A program made the position numbers and the translations under genes. DNA of 33,686 bases from Desulfovibrio sp. (GTDB lineage Bacteria; Desulfobacterota; Desulfovibrionia; Desulfovibrionales; Desulfovibrionaceae): positions 1 to 33,686 of the forward strand of contig JAILPJ010000082.1 of the NCBI GenBank assembly GCA_024699605.1. The letters are read 5' to 3'. Below are positions 1-7,382 of this stretch, one piece after another (the first letter of the stretch is position 1; every line of letters starts with the position of its first letter). The notes beneath the pieces were generated by a model. It had not been told where the DNA came from, made no database searches, and saw nothing but the letters and a program-made list of their open reading frames with translations.

Positions 1-1659
1 GAATATAATATTCCATCGACGAGTAAAAGAATTGATTTTGTAATTACTGGTCATGATACTAGTAATAATTCAAATTTTTTAATAATAGAATTAAAGCAAT
101 GGGCATCAGCTGAAGCTACGCAAAAGGAAGCAATCGTCAAAACATATTTGAATAACTCTCTTAGAGAAACTACTCATCCTGCTTATCAAGCTTATTCGTA
201 TAAAAAATATCTTTCTGATATGAATACAGCAGTTTATGCTGGTGATATTAAAACTATATCATGTGCATATCTGCATAATTATAAAAGAAAAGATCCTGAA
301 CCATTACTTCAGGATCAATATAAAGAAATTATATGTGATACGCCTATCTTTTTTTCCTCAGATGCTGAAAAACTTGAGGAGTATGTTAAGAAATATGTTG
401 GGAGAGGTGATGGTCTTGGTATTCTTTATGAAATAGAAAATGGAAAGATTGCTCCTTCTAAAAAATTTATTGACTATGTTGCTTCTCTATTTAAAGGTAA
501 TAGTGAGTATACACTTTTGGATGAACAAAAGCTAGCTTACTCATCTATTATAGATTTAGTCTTAAACAATAAAGAAAAGACATCAATAATTATAAACGGT
601 GGACCTGGTACCGGCAAATCTGTGGTTGCCATGAATGCTTTTGTGACATTGCTGCAAAAACGCTTAAATATACGATTTGTAGCTCCTAACGCTTCATTCC
701 GAGAGAGTATGATTGATACATTGGGAAGAAAAAAGATCTCTAGTAAAAAAAGAATTAAAAGTTTATTTTTAGGATCTGGTTGCTTTTACGATGCTGGGAT
801 GAATAGTTTTGATGTATTACTTTGCGATGAGGCGCACCGGCTTAAGAAAAAAGGTGCGTATATGTATAAAGGTGTGAGTCAAGTTGAAGATATTATTAAG
901 GCTGCACGTGTTAGTATATTTTTTGTTGATGATCAGCAAAGGATTAGACCAGACGACGAAGGTTCCGTAGAAAGAATACAACAAGTTTGTAGACAAAACA
1001 ATGTAGCTATTCAAGAAGTAAAACTTATTGCCCAATTTCGCTGTTCCGGAGCCGCTGGCTATATTAATTGGCTTGATCATACATTACAGATTCAAGACAC
1101 CGGAAATTATGATGGTTGGGACAAATCTGATTTTGACTTTAAAATATTTGATAATCCGAATGACTTATTTACAGCTATTTGTCAACTCAATGAGCAGGGA
1201 TTTAAAGCGAGAATATTAGCTGGCTTTGCGTGGCCATGGACAGCTGATAAAGATGGAAATAGTGATGCTCAAAAAAATGATGTTTCGATACCAGAATGTC
1301 AATTTAGTATGCCATGGAATAGTAGAAAAAATCAATATACATGGGCAACTGATGAAGATAAAATAAAACAAGTTGGATGTATTCACACATCTCAAGGCTT
1401 AGAATTTGATTATGTAGGTGTAATTCTAGGTAATGACCTCAGATTTGATCGGCAAAAGCAAATGATTTATGCATCTGGGCCTGATTATTATGATGCAACA
1501 GGGAAAAAAGGCCTTAAAAATGAGCCAGAAAAACTAACATTATATGTCAAAAGAATTTATAAGGTCCTTATGTCTAGAGGACAGAGGGGTTGTTATATAT
1601 ATTGTAGAGATAAAGAGCTTGCGTTATACTTCAGACAACGTAGCCATTATGATTTGTAA
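1..1659 (+). CDS. DUF2075-type helicase/ATPase with N-terminal nuclease-like segment (5' partial)
   Basis: The reading frame is open from base 1, so the gene begins before the window; the internal TTG at 148 is not the start. The visible 552 residues begin with a PD-(D/E)XK-like pattern, RIDFVITG at 10-17 followed by IIELKQW at 28-34, giving D12 and E30-x-K32 as candidate metal-binding and catalytic residues. A Walker A GGPGTGKS lies at about 200-207 (bases 598-621) and a Walker B LLCDEAHRL at about 273 (bases 811-840). Late helicase-like motifs are HTSQGLEFDYVGV and VLMSRGQRGCYIYC. This arrangement fits DUF2075 (COG3410) proteins, which pair a nuclease-like front with a superfamily 1-type helicase core and often sit in defence or mobile regions. 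The gene is AT-rich compared with DNA after 3300. The start and full N-terminus are not visible. The family call is firm; the role in nucleic-acid processing is inferred. Confidence 0.8.
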   Translation, partial: EYNIPSTSKRIDFVITGHDTSNNSNFLIIELKQWASAEATQKEAIVKTYLNNSLRETTHPAYQAYSYKKYLSDMNTAVYAGDIKTISCAYLHNYKRKDPEPLLQDQYKEIICDTPIFFSSDAEKLEEYVKKYVGRGDGLGILYEIENGKIAPSKKFIDYVASLFKGNSEYTLLDEQKLAYSSIIDLVLNNKEKTSIIINGGPGTGKSVVAMNAFVTLLQKRLNIRFVAPNASFRESMIDTLGRKKISSKKRIKSLFLGSGCFYDAGMNSFDVLLCDEAHRLKKKGAYMYKGVSQVEDIIKAARVSIFFVDDQQRIRPDDEGSVERIQQVCRQNNVAIQEVKLIAQFRCSGAAGYINWLDHTLQIQDTGNYDGWDKSDFDFKIFDNPNDLFTAICQLNEQGFKARILAGFAWPWTADKDGNSDAQKNDVSIPECQFSMPWNSRKNQYTWATDEDKIKQVGCIHTSQGLEFDYVGVILGNDLRFDRQKQMIYASGPDYYDATGKKGLKNEPEKLTLYVKRIYKVLMSRGQRGCYIYCRDKELALYFRQRSHYDL

Positions 1660-1723
1660 ATATATTAATGGAATTGTACGGCTTATAAAATAATAAAAAT
1701 TTGATAGTGGCCCAGGTATTGAT

Positions 1724-3076
1724 ATGCAACGTTTGATTATGAATGATCTTAAAGTCTGGGCCACTAGCCAATCCCCAAAGCCTGCAATGGTCAATGGGGC
1801 ACGGCGCGTTGGAAAGACATGGCTTATTTTAGAACTTGGAAAACTCTTTGGCGATAATTTTATCTATCTTCCAATGGAGGGGAATTCTGTCGTAAAAAAT
1901 CTTTTCGAACGTGAACCTGGTACAACGGAACTTGTCAAAGGCATTGAAAAGTATAGTGGCAAAGAGCTTATTCCCGAAAAAACACTTCTTGCTATCGATG
2001 AGGTTCAGGCTGTTCCTAAAGCTCTTGAGTCAATTAAATACCTCTATGAGGATTTACCGGGATTACATATTATTGCCACGTGTTCTTTGATGGGGCTAGC
2101 CGTTCATAAAGGAACATCATATCCTGTTGATACAGTAAACTTTAACGTTCATCCATTAACTTTTGTAGAATTTTTACTGGCTTTAGGCAATGAACGTAAT
2201 GCTATTGATATTCTTGAAGATGATCATAATGTCTATTTAGATAGGCATGCTGTATTAGTAAAACTATATAAAGATTATCTTTTTATTGGTGGCATGCCTA
2301 ATGTTGTTAATGAATATATTAAAACAAATAATTTAATATCTGTCCGCAATGCGCAAAATGAAATTATCGGTCTCTATGAGAGAGATTTTTCTAAGCATAC
2401 TGAAAATAGCTTGGAGGCTGTAGGCCTTCAGCAACTCTGGAAAAATATCCCAATTCAGTGTCAAAATGACAGTTCTGAAGGATTTAGTTATAAAAAAATT
2501 CGAAGTGGTGGCAAGAAAGATGAATATGATTGGGCGCTTGGTTGCTTAAAATATAGTGGAATTATTCATGTGATACATCGTATTTCGGCTTTAGGACTGC
2601 CGTTATGTGCCTATCTAGAGTTACAGCATTTTAAGATAAGATTAGTTGACATTGGTCTTCTTGGCGCTATAACTCAGACTATTCCGGCTATGCTTGAAGA
2701 TTTATCGACGAAAACGGCCATAATTCGTGGTGTTTTTGCTGAGCAATTTGTTCTTCAAGAAATGCTTGGAAACAAAATAGGTGTAAACTCTTTTGGTTAT
2801 TGGAAACATGGAAATGAAGAAATAGAGTATCTTCTGGCCAGCGGTCTTGATATTATCCCAATTGAAGTAAAATCTGGAAGGGTAACGAAGTCAAATTCTT
2901 TATCTTCATATATAAAAAATAATAAACCGCCTTTGGCCGTAAGAGCTTCATTAGCCGCCTATAAACGCCACGAGGCCCTAGAAGAAGTTCCCATTTATGG
3001 CATTGGCTCATATCTATCAAAGCATAAATTCAAGGACTCAACGTTGGGCTGGGAAATCCCTCCTGCAACGCCTTGA
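1724..3076 (+). CDS. AAA ATPase with DUF4143-type C-terminus
   Basis: This 450-residue protein has a Walker A GARRVGKT at 25-32 and a Walker B LLAIDEVQ at 88-95, typical of the AAA_14/DUF4143 family. The C-terminal part carries EIEYLL followed by IIPIEVKSG, the PD-(D/E)XK-like signature common in DUF4143 proteins. The sensor-like strand reads IIATCS, where I would expect Gly or Ala in place of the Cys. It lies 64 bases after the DUF2075 gene on the same strand and shares its AT-rich composition, so both probably arrived together. The ATG at 1724 has no clear Shine-Dalgarno but agrees with the N-terminus of the family. Relatives usually end soon after a motif like YGIGSYL, whereas this protein continues for about 20 residues into DNA of a different character, so its 3' end may be a recombination junction. 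These ATPases are widespread and mostly without known substrate. Confidence 0.8.
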   Translation: MQRLIMNDLKVWATSQSPKPAMVNGARRVGKTWLILELGKLFGDNFIYLPMEGNSVVKNLFEREPGTTELVKGIEKYSGKELIPEKTLLAIDEVQAVPKALESIKYLYEDLPGLHIIATCSLMGLAVHKGTSYPVDTVNFNVHPLTFVEFLLALGNERNAIDILEDDHNVYLDRHAVLVKLYKDYLFIGGMPNVVNEYIKTNNLISVRNAQNEIIGLYERDFSKHTENSLEAVGLQQLWKNIPIQCQNDSSEGFSYKKIRSGGKKDEYDWALGCLKYSGIIHVIHRISALGLPLCAYLELQHFKIRLVDIGLLGAITQTIPAMLEDLSTKTAIIRGVFAEQFVLQEMLGNKIGVNSFGYWKHGNEEIEYLLASGLDIIPIEVKSGRVTKSNSLSSYIKNNKPPLAVRASLAAYKRHEALEEVPIYGIGSYLSKHKFKDSTLGWEIPPATP

Positions 3077-3360
3077 TGGTAGCGGCTTTCTTCAAACAAG
3101 CTGCTTTTCAGGCGGTCTTCAGAGGAGCAAGGCAATGACAATGCTGGCAAGATGGCAATTCCCTGGTCCTCAAAGACGAGCTTTGTCAAAGCCAGATTCT
3201 TTACGGCTGCTTGAGCGGCCAAAAACCTTCCACCGAACTTCATTGCGTCAGAGGAAAAACACACGTTGGAATGCTTCTGTCTATGTCTTCCATGCAGTTG
3301 CAAAATGGTATATAGTGACTCTGACTCCATATTATCGTTCGATCAAGCGCCGGAGGGACA

Positions 3361-4401
3361 ATGCAGAGACCTGTGATGAAAACCATTCCCGTGCAAGAGG
3401 CTGTGGGAACTGTGCTCTGTCACGACATTACACGCATTGTACCCGGAGGAGAAAAAGGCCCGGCTTTCCGCAAAGGCCATGTGGTACGCCAGGAGGACAT
3501 TGCGACTCTTCTGAAACTGGGCAAGGAAAATCTCTACGTTTTTGAAGACCAGCCAGGCTTTGTCCATGAAAACGATGCCGCAAAAGCGATCGTTGAGTGT
3601 ATTCGAGGCCGCAATCTCATCGCCACAGAACCCAAGGAAGGGCGCATTGATCTCAAAGCGGGCTGTGATGGTCTCTTGCAAGTGGATGTGGAAACGCTCA
3701 TGGCCATCAATATGCTGGGGGAAATTACCCTAGCGACCCTTCATGGTCAGCAGTTTATCACCAAAGGCCGCTCTGTGGCCGGAACTCGGGTCGTGCCCCT
3801 GCTCATTGCCCAGGAAAAGCTTCAAGCTCTGAAAAAGCTTGTGCAGCGTCCGGTTTTGGAGATTCTGCCATTACGCGCGGCACGTGTGGGTTTGGTGACC
3901 ACAGGCTCAGAAGTGAGCAGTGGCCGCATTGAGGATGCGTTCGGCCCGATCTTACGTAAGAAATTTTCTGCCCTGGGCAGTACGGTAGTTGAGCAGACCT
4001 TTACCAGTGACGATGCCTCCAAAACAGCCCAGGCCATCCGGGACTATCTGGCACAGGGCCTCGATTTGATTGCCGTCACAGGTGGCATGTCTGTTGACCC
4101 AGATGATCGTACGCCAAGAGCGATCCGTGAAAGCGGTGCTGAAATCGTCTGCTATGGCGCTCCGGTCTATCCTGGCGCAATGTTTCTTTTGGCCTGGGCA
4201 GAAGGTCGCCTTGGTCGCGTCCCCATTGTGGGACTGCCTGGCTGTGTCATGTACTACAAGGCTAGTATTTTTGATCTCATCGTTCCGCGCCTGCTTGCGG
4301 GAGTCGAGGTGACGGCCAAGGATATCGCAAGCCTTGGACATGGTTCGTTTTGCTCCCAATGTGCCCACTGCCGTTATCCCATCTGTCCCTTTGGCAAATA
4401 A
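3361..4401 (+). CDS. Molybdopterin-binding protein (MoeA/MogA-type domain)
   Basis: This 346-residue protein has a front region typical of Moco-associated binding proteins (EAVGTVLCHDIT near residue 13) and a MoCF_biosynth-like domain from about 175, with GLVTTGSEV and, near 241, TGGMSVDPDDRTP, the loop that contacts molybdopterin in MogA/MoeA. It ends in a cysteine-rich tail, C331-x2-C334-x2-C337-x4-C342, which could bind a metal or Fe-S cluster. It is shorter than true MoeA, and such proteins are commonly encoded beside molybdenum hydroxylases. The product probably binds or delivers Moco, in the cytoplasm, for the Mop enzyme encoded next. GGAGGG at 3352-3357 lies only 3 bases before the ATG at 3361, so the ATG at 3376 (MKTIPVQ) is a realistic alternative start. 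The link to Mop is from context. Confidence 0.85.
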   Translation: MQRPVMKTIPVQEAVGTVLCHDITRIVPGGEKGPAFRKGHVVRQEDIATLLKLGKENLYVFEDQPGFVHENDAAKAIVECIRGRNLIATEPKEGRIDLKAGCDGLLQVDVETLMAINMLGEITLATLHGQQFITKGRSVAGTRVVPLLIAQEKLQALKKLVQRPVLEILPLRAARVGLVTTGSEVSSGRIEDAFGPILRKKFSALGSTVVEQTFTSDDASKTAQAIRDYLAQGLDLIAVTGGMSVDPDDRTPRAIRESGAEIVCYGAPVYPGAMFLLAWAEGRLGRVPIVGLPGCVMYYKASIFDLIVPRLLAGVEVTAKDIASLGHGSFCSQCAHCRYPICPFGK

Positions 4402-4402
4402 C

Positions 4403-4414
4403 GCCCACGTGGGC
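4403..4414. repeat. 12-bp perfect palindrome GCCCACGTGGGC
   Basis: A perfect inverted repeat lies two bases after the stop of the molybdopterin-binding gene and about 115 bases before mop. It is followed by pyrimidine-rich DNA (cttttcctttctttt) but no uninterrupted T-run. It could be a weak hairpin separating the two genes or a binding site for a dimeric regulator controlling mop. Function unknown. Confidence 0.4.
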
Positions 4415-4529
4415 TTGCTTTTCCTTTCTTTTACCCGGCTTGTACTTTCCTCGCCCTAAGTGGCTTGCTCTTTTTTCTTGTTTCTTCTTTGCTCATGTTT
4501 CCCTCAGCTTGAAAGGAGATCCCAGACCT

Positions 4530-7253
4530 ATGGAAAACAAAACGTTGCTTGTGAACGGCGTTACCCGGCGTCTGCTGGTGGATCCTGAAGATTCCCTGGT
4601 TGATGTCCTGCGCAATCAGCTGCAAATAACCAGTGTGAAAGTGGGTTGCGGCAAAGGACAGTGTGGAGCCTGTACGGTTATCCTGGACGGTAAGGTGACG
4701 CGCTCTTGTATCGTCAAAATGTCCCGAGTCCCGGACAACGCCAGTGTGACTACGGTGGAAGGGATCGGCACAGCCGCCAACCTCCATCCCCTGCAAAAAG
4801 CCTGGATCTTCCACGGTGCCGCTCAATGTGGTTTCTGTACTCCTGGCTTCATTGTTTCGGCCAAAGCACTCCTTGATGAAAACAACAATCCCACGCGCGA
4901 AGAAGTGCGTGACTGGTTCCAGAAACATCACAATCTCTGCCGTTGCACCGGCTATAAACCGCTAGTTGACGCTGTCATGGACGCGGCCGCCGTGATCAAT
5001 GGCAAAAAGACGCTGGACGACATCACCTACCATGAACCCAGCGATGGCCAGGTCTGGGGCACAAAACGGCCCAGACCCAGTGCCGTGGCCAAAGTTACCG
5101 GTATGGCCGAGTTCGGTGCCGACGCTGCTGTGCATATGCCGCCTGACACCTTGCATCTGGCCTTGGCGCAGGCCAAAGTCTCCCACGCCAAAATCAAGGG
5201 CATCGACACCTCCGAGGCCGAAAAAATGCCCGGTGTCTTCCGTGTGCTGACCCACAAGGATGTCAAAGGCAAAAACCGCATTACAGGCCTGATTACCTTT
5301 GCCAGCAATAAGGGCGATGGTTGGGAGCGTCCCATTCTCAATGATACCAAGGTCTTTCAATACGGTGATGCCTTGGCCATTGTCTGCGCCGATACCGAGC
5401 GTCACGCCCGAGAAGCTGCGGAAAAGGTCAAGTTTGATCTGGAACTTTTGCCTGAATACATGAGCGCGCCGGAAGCGATGGCTCCTGATGCCATTGAAAT
5501 CCATCCCGGCACCCCCAATGTCTACTATGACCAGCTGGAAGAAAAAGGTGGGGACACGGCGCCGTTCTTTGAGGATCCCAACAATGTGGTCGTGGAAGGC
5601 AGCTTCTACACCCAGCGTCAGCCGCATTTGCCCATTGAGCCCGATGTGGGCTTTGGCTACCTCAATGACAAGGGCCAGGTTGTGATTCACTCCAAATCCA
5701 TCGGCTTGCACCTGCACGCCCTGATGATTGCCCCGGGCCTGGGCCTTGAATTCCCCAAGGATCTGGTCATGGTGCAGAATACCGCCGGTGGCACCTTTGG
5801 CTATAAATTCAGCCCCACCATGGAAGCCCTGATTGGCGTGGCTGTCATGGCCACAGGCCGTCCGTGTCATTTGCGCTATAACTACGAGCAGCAACAGAAC
5901 TATACCGGCAAACGTTCTCCCTTCTGGACGACCATGCGCTATGCCGCCAACAAGGAAGGCAAAATCCTGGCCATGGAATCGGACTGGAGCGTGGATCACG
6001 GCCCGTATTCGGAGTTTGGTGATCTCCTGACGCTGCGCGGTGCCCAGTATATCGCGGCTGGCTACGGAATTGCCAATATCCGCGGCCATGGTCGCACGGT
6101 TGCCACCAACCATTGCTGGGGCGCTGCCTTCCGTGGCTACGGTGCGCCTGAGGCCGAATTCCCCTCTGAAGTGCTCATGGATGAACTGGCTGAAAAACTG
6201 GGGATGGATCCCTTTGATCTGCGCGAGAAGAACTGCTACCGGCCCGGTGACACCACGCCTTCCGGTCAGACGCCGGAAGTCATGAGCCTGCCGGAGATGT
6301 TCAAAGCCCTGCGTCCCCACTACGAGGAGGCCAAAAAACGCGTTAAGGCCAATTCCACCGCGCAGATCAAGCGTGGTGTAGGCCTGGCTCTGGGCGTCTA
6401 CGGGGCCGGTCTGGATGGACCGGATACCTCAGAAGCCTGGGCAGAGCTCAATCCCGATGGCTCAGTGACCATTGGCAGTTCCTGGGAAGATCACGGCCAG
6501 GGCGCTGATGCCGGAAGCCTGGGGACGGCCCACGAGGCCTTACGTCCTCTGGGCATTAAGGCTGAGCAGATTCATCTGGTGATGAATGACACCTCCAAGA
6601 CCCCCAATTCCGGTCCTGCTGGTGGTTCCCGCTCCCAGGTGGTTACGGGCAATGCCACGCGTGTTGCCTGTGAAATGCTTCTGGAAGGTCTGAAAAAGCC
6701 CGGAGGCGGTTTCTATACCTATGAGGAATTGAAGCAAGCCGGCAAGCCTGTACACTTTGATGGCAAGTGGACGGCGCCGGCCAAGGACTGCGATGCCAAG
6801 GGCCAGGGTTCTCCCTTTGCCTGCTACATGTACGGCCTGTTTATGGCCGAAGTGGCCGTGGAAGTGGCCACGGGCAAGACAACCGTGGAAAAACTGACCT
6901 GTGTGGCTGATATTGGCCGGATTAACAATCGCCTGGTGGTGGACGGTCAGATCTACGGCGGTCTGGCTCAGGGTGTTGGTTTGGCTCTGAGTGAAGATTA
7001 CGAAGATCTGAAAAAGCATGCCACCATCGCCGGAGCCGGTATCCCCGGTATTAAGATGATTCCTGACGACATCAAGATCATCTACGTGGAAACCCCGCGT
7101 CCTGCCGGCCCCTTTGGTGCCTCAGGCGTGGGTGAACTGCCCCTCACAGCTCCCCATCCGGCTATTATCAACGCTATCTACAATGCCTGCGGTGCCCGTG
7201 TCCGTCATCTGCCAGCCAGACCGGAAAAGGTGCTTGAGGCCATGCCGAAGTAA
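4530..7253 (+). CDS. mop: Molybdopterin-dependent aldehyde oxidoreductase (Mop type)
   Basis: This 907-residue xanthine-oxidase-family enzyme oxidises aldehydes to carboxylic acids, with electrons passing from Moco through two [2Fe-2S] clusters. The N-terminal plant-type ferredoxin domain has C40, C45, C48 and C60. The second cluster domain has CGFC near 100 and CRC near 137. The Moco domains follow, with GGTFGYKF, AFRGYGAPE and the catalytic-glutamate motif GASGVGELPL near the C-terminus. Length and cysteine positions match what I recall for D. gigas Mop, and there is no FAD domain, as expected for that type. The ATG at 4530 has AAAGGAG at 4513-4519; the frame is open upstream to 4350, but that extension encodes a low-complexity hydrophobic stretch and lacks a better ribosome site. 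Neighbours for Moco handling and electron transfer follow on the same strand. The natural aldehyde substrate cannot be told from sequence. Confidence 0.95.
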   Translation: MENKTLLVNGVTRRLLVDPEDSLVDVLRNQLQITSVKVGCGKGQCGACTVILDGKVTRSCIVKMSRVPDNASVTTVEGIGTAANLHPLQKAWIFHGAAQCGFCTPGFIVSAKALLDENNNPTREEVRDWFQKHHNLCRCTGYKPLVDAVMDAAAVINGKKTLDDITYHEPSDGQVWGTKRPRPSAVAKVTGMAEFGADAAVHMPPDTLHLALAQAKVSHAKIKGIDTSEAEKMPGVFRVLTHKDVKGKNRITGLITFASNKGDGWERPILNDTKVFQYGDALAIVCADTERHAREAAEKVKFDLELLPEYMSAPEAMAPDAIEIHPGTPNVYYDQLEEKGGDTAPFFEDPNNVVVEGSFYTQRQPHLPIEPDVGFGYLNDKGQVVIHSKSIGLHLHALMIAPGLGLEFPKDLVMVQNTAGGTFGYKFSPTMEALIGVAVMATGRPCHLRYNYEQQQNYTGKRSPFWTTMRYAANKEGKILAMESDWSVDHGPYSEFGDLLTLRGAQYIAAGYGIANIRGHGRTVATNHCWGAAFRGYGAPEAEFPSEVLMDELAEKLGMDPFDLREKNCYRPGDTTPSGQTPEVMSLPEMFKALRPHYEEAKKRVKANSTAQIKRGVGLALGVYGAGLDGPDTSEAWAELNPDGSVTIGSSWEDHGQGADAGSLGTAHEALRPLGIKAEQIHLVMNDTSKTPNSGPAGGSRSQVVTGNATRVACEMLLEGLKKPGGGFYTYEELKQAGKPVHFDGKWTAPAKDCDAKGQGSPFACYMYGLFMAEVAVEVATGKTTVEKLTCVADIGRINNRLVVDGQIYGGLAQGVGLALSEDYEDLKKHATIAGAGIPGIKMIPDDIKIIYVETPRPAGPFGASGVGELPLTAPHPAIINAIYNACGARVRHLPARPEKVLEAMPK

Positions 7254-7263
7254 TTGATTGGAA

Positions 7264-7294
7264 AACGGCCACTCTCCTTTGGGGGGTGGCCGTT
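7264..7294 (+). terminator. Hairpin after mop, terminator-like without T-run
   Basis: A 9-bp perfect stem, AACGGCCAC at 7264-7272 with GTGGCCGTT at 7286-7294, begins 10 bases after the mop stop. The next T-run (TTTTTT) is about 20 bases further on, so this is more likely an mRNA-stabilising or attenuating hairpin than a strong intrinsic terminator. It may let mop be expressed at a higher level than the genes that follow. Confidence 0.55.
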
Positions 7295-7382
7295 CTTAGG
7301 CAAGCGAGAATAGCTTTTTTGTCCGTCAATATTGCTCTGGCTGTGCCTCAGCATCCTGGCACAGCCAGATGAGGAGCCTGCC

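Noticed and set aside
2995-3330. Minus-strand 111-codon frame in the gap before the molybdopterin-binding gene
   Set aside because: No family features, overlaps the end of the ATPase gene, and its start lacks a ribosome site.
4350-4529. 60-codon in-frame extension upstream of mop
   Set aside because: It encodes low-complexity hydrophobic sequence, overlaps the preceding gene, and the ATG at 4530 has a good ribosome site and the known family N-terminus.
4962-6320. 452-codon open frame on the minus strand under mop
   Set aside because: It lies wholly inside the mop coding region, whose motifs are unmistakable; the reverse frame stays open because of codon bias and its product resembles no protein family.
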